DNA of 64,000 bases from Turritopsis dohrnii (lineage: Eukaryota > Cnidaria > Hydrozoa > Anthoathecata > Oceaniidae). The stretch covers positions 1-64,000 of the forward strand of contig BQMF02000793.1 in NCBI GenBank assembly GCA_027922465.2, written 5' to 3'. A model generated the notes under the pieces. The model saw nothing but the letters and a program-made list of their open reading frames with translations. It searched no databases and was not told the DNA's origin. Shown in pieces: positions 7,686 through 18,872 of this stretch (its first letter is position 1; each line of letters opens with the position of its first letter). Position numbers and translations under genes: made by a program.

Positions 7686-8831
7686 ATGGAGGATATTTTT
7701 AAATATGTTCCCAATGCGCTTTATAAGCCAAATGGAGGACAATACCTTCAGATATTGAATGCTAAAGATTTATGCAAACAAACAATTATTGTCTCTGAGA
7801 GTGGTTCTTTTCCTACGAGCTTTCCCAATATTTTTACTAATTACGAAATGGATGAAAATGAACAACGCATGAAAATTTGGAAGGAACAACCATTTAAATT
7901 ATGGCAAACCCAACTCAATTTTGTCACTTGGTGTGCTTCAAGTGCTTGTGGGGTCAGTTCTGAACATCTGAAAGAAGGTCGCTCTACTCCTATGATTAGA
8001 GCAGTATATCGTTTTCACGTCTATTATCATATTAGACGAATCATTAAGCGTCTGCAGACACCTCTACCTTTTGAAAACGGTTTCAACCAATATGATAATC
8101 CTTATAACAAAGAAGAGTTTTTAAAAATCTGTAGTGAATATGGTGTCGATTCTGATCCTAAAAAATATAAAGGGCAATACTTTTTTAGCTCGTATCAAAA
8201 AAGACGTAGAGACTATCCAACGCCAGGTGTGAGTTATTTCACAGACGACTCCATGACACGATGGATTATAGAAAAATCTAAAGGCTTTACAAAAACAGGT
8301 CTTGTAAAAATTTCAGAGAGTGTTAGAGCATATGCTTATCTTGTTCTTAGTTCGCAAGCCTCAGCTCGTTCTTCTATTTTAGGTAATAATTCAAGCGCTT
8401 TGACAGCTCAAAGAGTTTTTATGAACAACTTTGAAGACATTGTTAACCGCAGAGTCGATATTCAGGAAGATATTAAACGTTATCAGGATACTTTAAATTA
8501 CGCTTCAAGTAAAGTTGATTATTCAGTTGGACAAGGTATTTACATGTTACCTAGTGACATGAATCTAAACATCAAGTCGGGAGTGTCTGGTTATAATAAT
8601 AAAATTCTCATATCTAATGACAACTTGAGCCTTGGAAGAAACAAAATGATTAATGTTATGCAAGAGCATCATATTTCATCCAAAGTGACTAGCTCTCCAA
8701 CACAAACAAAAATAAAAGTTCACAAAAGAGTAGTGAGTCAAACAGATTCACTCCCATCTCATGAAGAAGAGAAAATAGCTTTGGTTTTAGCGATTACCAC
8801 GATGTTTAGTATATGGTATGTATTTCGCTGA
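7686..8831 (+). CDS. 381-aa tail-anchored viral protein, unknown function
   Basis: Intact frame from ATG. The first 250 residues are soluble and rich in Tyr, Phe and basic residues, with a YKGQYFFSSYQKRRRDYP segment; the next 100 are polar. The chain ends in a hydrophobic segment IALVLAITTMFSIWYVFR, typical of a tail anchor with a single terminal basic residue. No enzyme motif seen. Lying next to the capsid genes, it is likely a virion or assembly protein. A loop-free 12-bp palindrome (8826-8837) covers its stop codon. Confidence 0.55.
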   Translation: MEDIFKYVPNALYKPNGGQYLQILNAKDLCKQTIIVSESGSFPTSFPNIFTNYEMDENEQRMKIWKEQPFKLWQTQLNFVTWCASSACGVSSEHLKEGRSTPMIRAVYRFHVYYHIRRIIKRLQTPLPFENGFNQYDNPYNKEEFLKICSEYGVDSDPKKYKGQYFFSSYQKRRRDYPTPGVSYFTDDSMTRWIIEKSKGFTKTGLVKISESVRAYAYLVLSSQASARSSILGNNSSALTAQRVFMNNFEDIVNRRVDIQEDIKRYQDTLNYASSKVDYSVGQGIYMLPSDMNLNIKSGVSGYNNKILISNDNLSLGRNKMINVMQEHHISSKVTSSPTQTKIKVHKRVVSQTDSLPSHEEEKIALVLAITTMFSIWYVFR

Positions 8832-8849
8832 TCAGCGCATGTAGTTTGC

Positions 8850-9400
8850 AATTATAGCCGGCATTGTGGATACATGCCAACACTTCTAAGCCCTGGCGTT
8901 TGTTGAATTTCGATCGAAATGACGGTAACCTGAATGTCTCTATGGACCAGAGAAACCTGACAGTGATAAATCACCCAGACACAATGCTAACCATTCCGCG
9001 ATATATTCAACACAACTGCGGGGAAGTGCGCACTCATGCAAGTTTTACAACCAGAACATGAGAGATCTACAACCGCCGAAGTATATATATACTTCCTCTC
9101 AGACGAACTGCGTGGGGTTCGAACACACGACCTTGTTGTTACAAGTTAGCGTTCTTATCCACTAGACTACGCTGATCTGTATGTTATATGTATTGTTAGC
9201 TCATTTATGTTATAAAAATGAAACTACTACAAACTGCTTTTTACTGCTTTTTATGAGATATTTAATTGTTTACAATTATGAGTAATTTGTGGTTATAATA
9301 ATAGAAACTACTTACGTAATCAAAATAATACGTTTCATAACTCGTATCGCGTTATGAAAACAAAGATCTTATATGATAATATTAGCTATAGTAGGGAAAT
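8850..9400. other. non-coding stretch with tRNA-like debris
   Basis: No convincing reading frame. The stretch lies between the last viral gene and the Helitron helicase and contains the tRNA-like segment at 9104-9177. Around 8975-9005 the minus strand also carries a D-arm-like GGAATGGTTAGCA string without a matching T-arm. It may be a decayed SINE or the terminal part of the viral element; the right end of the virus was not found. Confidence 0.3.
9104..9177 (-). other. tRNA-like sequence (pseudogene or SINE head)
   Basis: 74 nt on the minus strand with tRNA architecture: an A-box-like TAGTCTAGTGG, a T arm with loop TTCGAAC and stem GTGTG/CCCAC (one mismatch), and acceptor arms GATCAGC/GCAGTTC pairing at 5 of 7 positions. 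The anticodon-loop region reads CTTGTAA, as in tRNA-Thr(TGT), but the anticodon stem does not pair. So it is a relic or SINE head, not a working tRNA gene. Confidence 0.45.
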
Positions 9401-9459
9401 TCCTGAAATCATATGATTTTGGGCCAACATCCGCACTTTCCTATCTCTAAACGACCCAA

Positions 9460-11927
9460 ATGAATGCAAATGGGTATCCACTCTATCGCAGACATAACAA
9501 TGGCCGTACTGTGAGGGTAAGAAATGTGGACTTAGATAATCAATGGGTAGTTCCATACTGTCCGTGGTTGTCCAAGAAGTATAATGCTCACATAAATTTG
9601 GAAGCATGTACCACGATCAGGAGCGTGAAATATCTCTTTAAATATGTTTACAAGGGACATGATCGTGCTAATGTGGAGATTAATGAACGTTTGGAACATG
9701 ACGAAATAAAAACATTTCTGGATGCTCGATATGTCAGTGCGCCTGAAGCATTATGGAGAATATTTGAGTTTTCTATGCATGAAAAATCGCATACTATTAA
9801 GCGATTAGCTGTTCACTTACCTGATCGTCATCAAGTTTATTTTAGAGCTGGCGAAGAAGAGGCAGCTGCTGAAGGGGCATTAAAGGATAGTCACCTAACA
9901 GCATGGTTTAATCTGAATGTAGACGATCCTGATGCACGGCGGTATCTTTACTCAGATATTCCGTATCATTATGTTTTTCATGATAAGGAGAAAAAATGGA
10001 AAAAACGAAAAAGAACATTTAAGCCTATAGTCGCTCGGTTATATAATGCTCGACCGTCAGAAGGAGAACGTTTTTTCCTTCGAGTTTTGCTGCTACATGT
10101 TGCAGGTGCTACGTCTTTCGAGGATTTGCGTACTTTCGATGGAGTGGTTTATGACACATTCCGAGAAGCATGTATTGCCAGACGTCTTCTGCAAGATGAT
10201 GCAGAATGGCACAATGCATTGGAAGAGGCTTCAACATTTCAAATGCCCCAACAGCTTAGACAACTGTTACTATTTTGACTCACTGTGAGCCCTCTAATCC
10301 TCTTGAGTTGTGGAATACATTCAAGGGGAATCTGTGTGAAGACTACCTTCGAACATTGGCTGTTGCTCAAGCTGAGCAAAGGGTTTTGGGTTATATTGAT
10401 AACGTCCTGAGACAATTTGGTATGACTTTAACACAGTTTAATCTTCCTGAGTTGGTTCAGCAGGTTGCTCAGGAAGATGATGATGTAAATATTTACATTG
10501 ACAGGGCAGACCAGGTAAGGCCTCTGCTTAACGAACAGCAGTTAGTTGTGGCAGATGCGATTTTGTCTGCAGTTTCGAATGTGCGTGATGGTTTAGCACA
10601 AGTTGAAACTTTGTTTTATTTGGACGGACCGGCAGGCACAGGTAAGACGTTTACATACAATTATGTTATTGCAGCATGCAGAGCCAGAGGTTGGAAAGTT
10701 GCTACTGCTGCATATACAGGTATTGCAGCCACCTTACTGTCTGGTGGTTGTACATTGCATTCATTATTTCGTTTGCCTGTTCCTGTTTTAGAAAATAGCG
10801 TATGTAATATAACACCGGCATCAAAACATGCAGAATACCTTCGAAGTGTCGACCTGTTTCTGATTGATGAAGCGACTATGGTTTCTACCCATGTTTTCCA
10901 TGCTGTGGACAGATTACTCAAGGATATTTGTGGCAGTGATGCACTTTTTGGTGGCAAGGTTCTTTTGTGGGGTGGAGATTTTCGTCAGTGTTTGCCGGTT
11001 GTGAAAAAGGGAAAGCCAACCGATGTTATTGAAGTTTGCTTGACCAGTTCTGTGTTATGGGCATCAGTGGCGAAATACTCTCTCACTGAAAATATGAGAG
11101 CCAGACCGGAAGAGCAAGAATTCTGTACTTGGCTGTTGCAACTTGGCAATGGTGAACTTCCAACGAAACAAAGCGAACCTGCTAAAGGTTCCATCGAAAT
11201 TCCTGATTGTTGTGTTGTTCCTAAAGATACTTCGATTATATCTGTTATGTACGACGGACTGGAACCTCACGAATATGCCACCACAGCCATTCTGACCCCG
11301 ACAAATGACCAATCACTGATCATTAATAATGAGGTGTTGGACAGACTGCCTGGAGATGCAGTTTGCTATTACAGTGCTGATGAAGTGGCGTGTGACGATG
11401 AAGAAGAGCGGCAAAACTATCCGGTTGATTTTCTGAATATTATTACACCATCCGGTATGCCTGCACATTGTTTGAAACTTAAAGCTGGGGCTATTATTAT
11501 GCTTTTGAGGAATCTGAACATCAGGAAGGGTCTCTGCAATGGCACCCGCTTGATTGTTCGTGAATTGTCGCATAACTTTATTAAGGCTGAAGTTTTGACA
11601 GGGTCAGCAGTTGGGGAACTGATTTTTATACCTAGAGTACAATTGTCACCATCCGACACAGGTATGCCTTTTGTATTGAAGCGCAGACAACTTCCAATTC
11701 GGTTGGCGTACTCTTTTACTATTAACAAAAGCCAAGGTCAAACGTTTGATAAAATTGGTTTGTTCTTGCAGAAACCGTGTTTTTCACATGGACAGTTGTA
11801 TGTTGCCTGTTCAAGGGCCAAAGCATTTGGTAATGTTAAAATCAAAGTTGCCGGTACGGGTAAGCAAGGTTATATTAATGGAAAGATGTATACTCAAAAT
11901 GTTGTCTTTCCACAAGTGTTGCTGTGA
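9460..11927 (+). pseudogene. Helitron Rep/helicase polyprotein, 5'-truncated and frameshifted
   Basis: The first frame (9460-10278) matches the region between Rep and helicase in Helitron proteins (CPWLSKKYNAHINLEACTT, KYLFKYVYKGHDRA). The second (about 10275-11927) is a PIF1-family helicase: Walker A GPAGTGKT, Walker B LFLIDEAT, then GGDFRQCLPV, ILTPTND and a C-terminal INKSQGQTFDKIG plus VACSRA. The frames meet in the T run near 10272-10275, so one base is lost or gained. The HUH endonuclease domain expected upstream is absent; a stop precedes the first frame and upstream DNA is unrelated. Known role: rolling-circle transposition. This copy cannot make a full Rep-helicase. Confidence 0.85.
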
Positions 11928-11960
11928 ATGTCGTGATACACCTTAACATTTTGAATTTGT

Positions 11961-12240
11961 TGTTGTGGCTTATTCTGTTATATAATAAGATAGCGTAAAC
12001 ACTTACAGTGGTGGCTGCTGTTGACAGTTGTTTTGGCTTCTTCTGTAAGTTACGCAACTGTTGAGACATGTTGTGGCTTATTAAGGAATAGCTTAGATAC
12101 TTACAGTGGTGGCTGCTGTTGACAGTTGTTTTGGCTTCTTCTGTAAGTTACGCCACTGTTGAGAAATGTTGTGGCTCATTAATATACTGTAAACCATTGC
12201 TGTAGTCACTGCTGACAGTTGTTGTAGCACTGTAGTTTGG
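11961..12240. repeat. tandem repeat, about 100-108 bp, 2.7 copies
   Basis: Units start TGTTGTGGCT at 11961, 12069 and 12167. The first two share nearly identical halves (from CTTACAGTGGTGGCTGCTG to the CTGTTGAG ends); the third is partial and diverged. It lies just downstream of the helicase stop. Purpose unknown. Confidence 0.75.
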
Positions 12241-12474
12241 CAGCTTTGTACCTAATGAACAACCTGTAGATTTTGTTGTTTTTTTAGGTGGAGTACAAGT
12301 CCCATTGACTTACGTTCTTGCCGTGTACTCCGTTACCATGAATTGTGCATGAAGCAAACTTTGTGGACAATTCATGAACCAAAAGTCAGGGCATGCTCCA
12401 TATTATCTCTCCATGATTGTAACTTTTGTTTTTTCTTCATTTAGTGAATAAGTATAATAGTATAATAACAAGTA

Positions 12475-14394
12475 ATGGGAACTCCCATGGATGTGTGCAA
12501 CGGTAAAACATTACTTTTTTAAACTTTCTGTAAGAGACATTAAAATACTAATCAAATTGATTTCATTTTAGAGTCAGAAGACAAATTTATTAGTGCAGGT
12601 GAAAATTATTTTTTAAATATCTGTAGTTTTTTCATTTCTACGGTTTTGTCTGCAATATATTTTTTTCTGTGAAAGTAGTCAAAATACTCAAAGCAAATTG
12701 ATTTCATTTCAGAGCGAGAAAAAGAATTACTTGGTGAAGGTAAAAATTCTTTCTCAATAGCATTTTTTTATCTGCTTTACATATCTCATCTTATATATTT
12801 TGGATTTACATGCTGCCATTATAATATCTTCTTTTCCTTTTTACAGATGGCAGTGAAAATATCGAATATAGTAAGGATTTTTATTGGAGTTTTCAATTAA
12901 TTTAATCTTTTTTTTTTTCATCTGCTGAATCATGCTGTTTGAGTTACAGTGTATGACATTTTTGAATATATGCTACTTCCTGGACCTTTTTTCCTTAGAT
13001 AATGGTTTACGAACAGCTGATAGTAAGAATCAATAAAAATTTCAACGTTTCCTTTCTATATGTTATGACTTTTACAATCTACTTACTTATACTCCTTTCT
13101 CTATAATGTATATTTGGACATTCTGTAATTATAACTTCGTGATTTCCTTCATTAGATACCAATAGCGTGCAGAGTATGGCAAAGAGTAAGGGTTTTAGTT
13201 GACATAACTTTGTAGTTTCAATTTCTTTTATCTTTCTTTTGTATGACAGCTACTTTTTAAACCTTCTGTATTTAGATAATGCTTTACCAACAGCTGTTAG
13301 TAAAGTAAGAGTCAATACACATTAACATTTTCTTTCTATATGCTATGACTCACAATCTACTCCTTTGTTTATGTTTGGACCTATTCTATGCTGCAATAAT
13401 AACTTTGTCCTTTTCTTCATTAGATACCAATATCGCGCCGAATGTGGCAAAGGAGTAAGGGTTTGTATTAACATAACATTGCAGTTTCAATTTCTTTTGT
13501 CTTTCTTTTATATGACATCTACTTTTTAAACCTTCTTTATTTAGATAAGGCTTTATCAGCAGCTGATAGTAAGAGTCAATACATGTCAATATATGTTTTC
13601 TTTTTATATTGTATGACTTTCACAATCTATCTATTTATACTCCTTTGTCTATGATGTATGTTTGGATGTAATTATAACTTCATGATTTCCTTCATTAGAT
13701 ACCAATAACGTGCCGAATGTGGCAAAGAGTAAGGGTTTTAGTTGACATAACTTTGTAGTTTCCATTTCTTTTATCTTCCTTTTGTATGACAGCTACTTTT
13801 TAAACCTTTCTTTTAGATAATGCTTTACCAACAGCTGATAGTAAGAGTCAATACACATTAACATTTTCTTTTCATATGTTATGACTTTCACAATCTACTT
13901 ATACATTTCTTTTAGCTGAACTACCATCATCATCTGCCAAACCTAATGGTAATATTTCTTACAATTCCAATGTTAACGTAACATGGGTGAAGAATTGTGT
14001 CTTAGGTACATTTTGCAATTTTTTAGATGCTGTTCTGGCAAATAAAAGGAAATGTAAGTTTCCCTGATATAGTATTTTATCAATTCTAATATAAGCCTGT
14101 TTGTTTCTTCACTAATAAAAATTATTTCAACTATATATTGTAGATTCGTACAAAGACTTTCGGGAGTACCGGAAGATACATCCCGGCCCCCGGTCTAATG
14201 CGGCATTCAAAGCGTGGAAGAGATTTGGGGGTCGGGACCATCCCAAATTTACATGGAAAAATAATTCCAAAAAAAACCCAACTGTTCCACTACAGCGCAC
14301 TACACTGGCAACTACAATGCCAACTGCAGTGCCTGTTATTAATCAGTACAATTTTAACGCCTTTGCCCCATCAGTTTTCTATTCATTAAAGTGA
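12475..14394 (+). CDS. mini-exon gene, 14 predicted exons, all phase 1
   Basis: Predicted by eye from splice sites. Coding exons: 12475-12502, 12572-12598, 12713-12739, 12847-12870, 12999-13022, 13156-13185, 13276-13299, 13424-13454, 13545-13568, 13699-13728, 13817-13840, 13916-13948, 14027-14053, 14144-14394. Internal exons are 24-33 nt, bounded by TTAG/CAG acceptors and GTAAG-type donors, and all but one keep one open frame with every junction in phase 1. Omitting the 31-nt exon at 13424 gives about 190 aa. Start ATG has G at -3 and +4; an acceptor at 12443-12444 implies a 5' UTR exon. The last exon adds 83 residues, basic and aromatic (WKRFGGRDHPKFTWK), with TGA at 14392 and AATAAA at 14510. 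Repeated peptides resemble NNALPTAD and NTNNVPNVAK. No known family recognised. It may be host or Helitron cargo. Confidence 0.6.
12999..13860 (+). repeat. tandem duplication of two-exon unit, about 272 bp, 3.1 copies
   Basis: Each unit holds a 24-nt exon (start ATAATGCTTTA or similar), an intron, a 30-nt exon (start ATACCAATA) and an intron. Exon pairs begin at 12999, 13276, 13545 and 13817 (last one partial). Introns are similar as well as exons, so genomic duplication made the array. Exons at 12572 and 12713 look like a separate ~141-bp duplication. Confidence 0.8.
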
Positions 14395-14478
14395 GTTACT
14401 TAGACCTTTAAGTGAGCTTTAGGAAATTTTCATTTGACTTTCTTTACATAGACTCACTAAAATGAATAGAAAACTGAT
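14368..14478. repeat. inverted repeat around the mini-exon gene stop codon
   Basis: The DNA around the stop (CATCAGTTTTCTATTCATT then AAGTGAGT) returns as its reverse complement at about 14450-14478, giving a stem of about 27 bp with a small mismatch and a ~55-nt loop. In the mRNA it would form a strong hairpin pairing the stop codon with the 3' UTR. Confidence 0.65.
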
Positions 14479-14519
14479 GAGGGTATTTTAGTTTATTTTA
14501 GTTGATTAGAATAAAGTTA

Positions 14520-15440
14520 TTTTCTCCAATTTCATTTGCTCTATCATTACCTCTTTAATCACAATATCCTAACATTCTAGCTTTCACACTGTCAATTTAC
14601 TAACCTAAGATTTGTGTTTAGTTATGTCTGTCACTCTATCAATTAGTGTTGCATTAGTGTCGAACAGAAATTTTAAAATTTTAAAAATATTCTTTCCCAG
14701 TCAGCACATTTATTAAAAAATATCTGCGAAGGAGTGCATTTCTAAAGAAATCTACACATTTTCACTGAGGATGCTCTCCATCACAGTGATTCTTTGATGA
14801 TTTTGCACACTGGGTTACAGATCTGATTAATTGAGTGTCATCTCATATGTATTTCTTCTTTCTTTTAAATGGTGTGGCATTTGTCATCGCAAATAAAGAT
14901 TAACAGCTTAGTTTCCAATCAGTTTATAAGGCTGCCTTAACATGATTATTTGTTCTCTGCATGCAGTAGATGATTATAGGTTTAGACACATCATCAAGAT
15001 ATTCAGATGTTTACAGTTAGTTTAGATTGTGAAGGGAAACAATGGTGAGTCAGATTCAAACCCATCATTCAAGCTAATTTTGTTGCTACTCACAACTTAT
15101 TTTTTGATTACATTTACAGATTGGCAGCAACGAATTATTGCAGACAACGTCCGTAATCATTGCTCATGATATTTATTTCATCAAACAGTTTGTCTATGCG
15201 AAGTTCGAAATAATATCGTTATCGTTACCTCACCAACTTAGTTTACAGTTCGATGATGTATGAAATGGCTGTTTAAATGTCGTAGAAAATGGTTAATGCT
15301 TAATCAAAACGTTATTTAATACACCTTTCTAATGAACATATTTTATTTTACTTTTGTATTGCAATAAGTAATAATTTATAAAATATATGCCTTTGCTAAC
15401 TACAACAGACATGGATTCTTTATTAGCACCTGTAAAAACC
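14520..15440. other. AT-rich stretch with no recognisable gene
   Basis: No reading frame with coding character, no clear repeat and no transposon end seen. It may be the inner part of a Helitron whose 3' end is at 16020, but nothing here proves that. Confidence 0.4.
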
Positions 15441-15649
15441 TTTGGATGCAGGTCTTTTTGAACAGGGTTTTTGAAAAAGTTTTGGTGGGATGTGTGATAC
15501 TAAGATATTATATATGTTATCTTATGGTTATTAAATCTGAATTATTTATGGGAATTTCTGTTGCTGTTCTACGAAACCTGAATCTTTTGTATTATTGTAC
15601 CACTCTTTTTACCTCAGACATTGCCAGAACCTTATTTTCATGGACTTTT

Positions 15650-16020
15650 AATATATTCTTTTAGGTTAATATTATAATAACATGGTTGCAGTGGAATGTC
15701 ATGGTTTAAATCATGATGTTGGTTTTGTTGGTGAAGATCATTATATTCATTGAAAGAATTTGTTATTCTGATATTGCATTAGTGGAAAGAATCATCACTG
15801 GAAGGTATCAATTTCTTCATCATTGTAGTTTTGTATATTTAAGAATAAGGTGTAGTTATAAAAAGCTAATTTGTATACCTAAGTATAAAGTTATTATGTT
15901 GATGTTTGGTTCTTTCCAGAAAACATTCTTATTATACTACTTTTACTTTGCTACTTTTATTTTTCGTGAACTGGACGCATACTGAACATGGGTGGCGAGC
16001 GACGCCGCCTTGGCGGCTAG
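15650..16020 (+). mobile_element. Helitron 3' part (H0), hairpin then TAG end
   Basis: Similar to the 3' third of the next Helitron (about 17770-18215), including CATGGTTT, GGAAGGTATCAA and GCATACTGAACATGGGTG strings. It ends with a GCCGCC-TT-GGCGGC hairpin running into CTAG at 16017-16020, followed directly by the TC of the next element. The 5' boundary is not clear; it could belong to a larger Helitron that includes the helicase at 9.5-11.9 kb. Confidence 0.5.
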
Positions 16021-18313
16021 TCTTATCTTATTATAATAATCCGCGTTGTGTGTCACACTTTTATTTTAGAGAGTGATATATTTGTTTTTTTTTCACGGTC
16101 AAATCCTTCTTATTTTTTCCCTTTTCGTCGTAAAACCACGCCAAAGCGAGAGTGATTTTTTTGATTTTTCGCGATTAGTATATGCTCCTCCGTTTTGTTA
16201 TTTTTGGCTTGCGCAGTGGAAATCAGCCGAAAAACGTCTTTGGAGGAGTGCGAGCAATGCAATGTTAATCGTTCGAAATTTGTCAACGATCATTTCGTGA
16301 GCAAGAAACTTCGCGAAGAAGACGTGTTTCTTTTTGTATACGAATATTTTGATTTAAATTTGATTGTTTTAGGCAGCAAATCGACGAAAGAACTGATGAA
16401 GAAACACAGGTTTGTATGCACGAAGGTATTGTTATTATTATAAAACGTTTTATTATCGTTTGTTTACAATGAAAAATCATATTTAGATATACAGAAGAAG
16501 TGCAGTGAAGTTTTTAAAAATTAGCTGCAGAAAGATCGAACGAACAAAAGGTATTATTATAAAACTTTTATACAGAAGAAGTGCAGTGAAGTTTTTATAA
16601 ATTGGCTGTGCAGAACGATAAGACTTTTATTGTTTAATAATTTAGATTAATAAAAGAACAGGTTTTTAAATGTTTGTTTACGTTTTAGTTATCAAATATC
16701 GCTATACAGAAGAAAGTGCAGTGGAGAAATGCAGTTTCATGTTTATTTACACAGTAAGGAATGGTTTTAATTTAGTTTTGAAAGATTAATTGATTTAGCT
16801 TTGAGTGGATGTCTTAGTTATTCTGTCGTTTAGAATGTGTATATGCTACTGGATGAAAAGGAAGCCGAGAGAAATTTGTTTTGGTAACGCGCGCTATTAT
16901 TACATTAAAAATGGTCCTACAGCTATGAATGTTTTTATTTCTCATGACGCTGTGGAAGTGGGGAATGTGTTATGCTGTCTGATTGTATCTATTGTATCTA
17001 ATTTATATCGATGCTTGATGCTTTTGTCTGCCTGCCAAAAAGTACAAAATCTACTGGAAAATACAGAAAGTTTAGCAGCTTTTCCAAACGAAGAGAGCAG
17101 TTTTATGTATTTCACTTAAAAAAAATGGTAGCGAAAGTGTTTTATAAATACCTATGTATGTTTGTGCTGGAAAGTAAATAAAGTATTAGTAATTTGTTTA
17201 CAGGTATGAATATAGAAGTAAAGAGTTTAGAAGTGTTTGAAAATGTCTACAGAAGATGATCAATGCTGTTTAGTTTACTAACATGTGAATTGGCAGTGAA
17301 AGGTATCCCATTTTGTTTGAAGTTCAGCTAAAGTTAAAATAGTATAAATCTATTTAGTTATAACACAGTTGGTATGCTGGATAAATAAGAATAAAGGGTT
17401 GTTTAACTGTTGTGAATTAGCCAGAGGAGATTTTAACTCAGATTAAAAATGTGGTTGTTTTCAATTTTTTATAAACTCTTTAGATATATAAATTCTGTCA
17501 TTACGTTTGTGTTTTTAATTATTATTCATAAGGTAGATGTGAATGGATTATGTATTTAAGAAGTTCATTAGTTATTACTGTGCAATGAAATGTTTATGCA
17601 TTATTTTGTGTTATGGTAATCGTTTACGTACCTGGGTATATAAGTTTGGCATGATTTTATGATTTTATTTGTGACTTTTTATCTTCTGGGTAAATTTTTG
17701 TTTTAAGGATAAATGCGTAGTTGAATTTCACTTTTTGTTGTTGTTGTTTATTTCAATATTCTTATAGCATGATTAGGTTTTCGGTATTACAATTCAAGTA
17801 TTATTTTTTTAGGTAATAATAAAAAAAGCATAAAGAAATGAAACTCATGGTTTTAATCATGACGTTGATGGTTTTGGGAAGAACAGACTATGTATCATTT
17901 CAAAAATTCATTAAAGGTTGCTGTATAATGTAACTTCCACACGAAAGAAACACAGTTGGAAGGTATCAATTTGTTTTCAATTCACATTTTGTAATGTTAT
18001 TCAATGTTTGGTTTCGTATGTCTGGGTAAACAGTTCTGTGTTAAATATTGCCATTTTTTTTACATTAAAGTTACTTCTCTTCTGCGTATAAATATATTAT
18101 TCTGAGCCATGTTGCTATTTGTTTCTGTTTTTAATCTTCTGAATGTAATAACATATTAATGCCTGAAAAGAAACTTTTACACGAGTTAAATTCTGTGACA
18201 CAACGCATACTGAACATGGGTGACAAGTGACGCGTACGCACCACAGGAATGACAGATTTGACCTAATGTTTTCAAAGTTAAGTTCGGTAAAAAGTTTTTA
18301 CCCGGGATACTAG
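16021..18313 (+). mobile_element. non-autonomous Helitron H1
   Basis: Starts TCTTATCTTATTATAATAATCC after CTAG and ends with palindrome GTAAAAAGTTTTTAC followed by CCGGGATACTAG|T, a standard Helitron 3' end (hairpin, short spacer, CTRR, T). The body is shared with H4, including near-identical DNA at 16180-16445 and 22220-22485. That block is open for 82 codons but only from a TTG, so coding is doubtful. No helicase; movement would need a partner. Confidence 0.7.
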
Positions 18314-18872
18314 TTATACTAATTCGCGATTGTGTGTCACACTTTTATTTTAGAGAGTGATATATTTGTTTAATTTTTACGGTCATCGTCCTCTTATGTG
18401 CGCGTAAAACCACGTAGAGGCGAGAGACACTTTTTTCACAATCATTCCAAAAGCACGTGGCATCATTTGACATCAGTTTTTTATGATCACGGGGAATCAT
18501 TGCATTGCATCCCCAATCGAACGCGACGTTTTTGGGGAAATATCTCGAGAACCAATAGGGAAAACTGACGTTTTTTGGGATCAGCGATACGGGTGATGGG
18601 GTGACGCATCATTTGGGTCTAAATTTTATTTGGTTATGCGGATATGACGTCATCGAAATCTTTGATCAGCGATATCTCCGCAACGGTTGGTCGTAGCGAA
18701 ACGATCCCATACACTTTTTTGATCAGCTTTTCGAGCTCTACAACATGGGTGCACTTTGAGTTGCGATTCTATGATTTATTTTTTCGTCACGGGGTACGTA
18801 CACGGGAATGGTGGATTTGACCTTATGTTTTCGAAGTTAAGTTCGGTAAAAAGTTTTTACCCGGGATACTAG
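18314..18872 (+). mobile_element. short non-autonomous Helitron H2
   Basis: About 559 bp, abutting H1. Its 5' end is TTATACTAATTCGCG, so the canonical TC start is altered. It ends with the same GTAAAAAGTTTTTAC palindrome and CTAG. It contains a TGACGTCA string (CRE-like) and a GCATTGCATCCCC motif, both also present in H3. Confidence 0.7.

Noticed and set aside
8826..8837. Palindrome CGCTGATCAGCG as a fourth terminator hairpin
   Set aside because: It has no loop and overlaps the stop codon, so it does not fit the 9-bp stem, 7-nt loop pattern; a matching CGCTGATC at 9170 is probably chance.
10661..11728. Minus-strand frames under the helicase
   Set aside because: They are antisense shadows of a clear helicase coding region.
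16385..16415. Hammerhead-like CTGATGA close to GAAA
   Set aside because: No stem II between the two motifs and no matching cleavage stem; the related copy H4 has CTGACGA.
16195..16443. 82-codon frame conserved in H1 and H4
   Set aside because: It opens only with TTG, and the whole surrounding DNA is equally conserved, so recent copying explains it.
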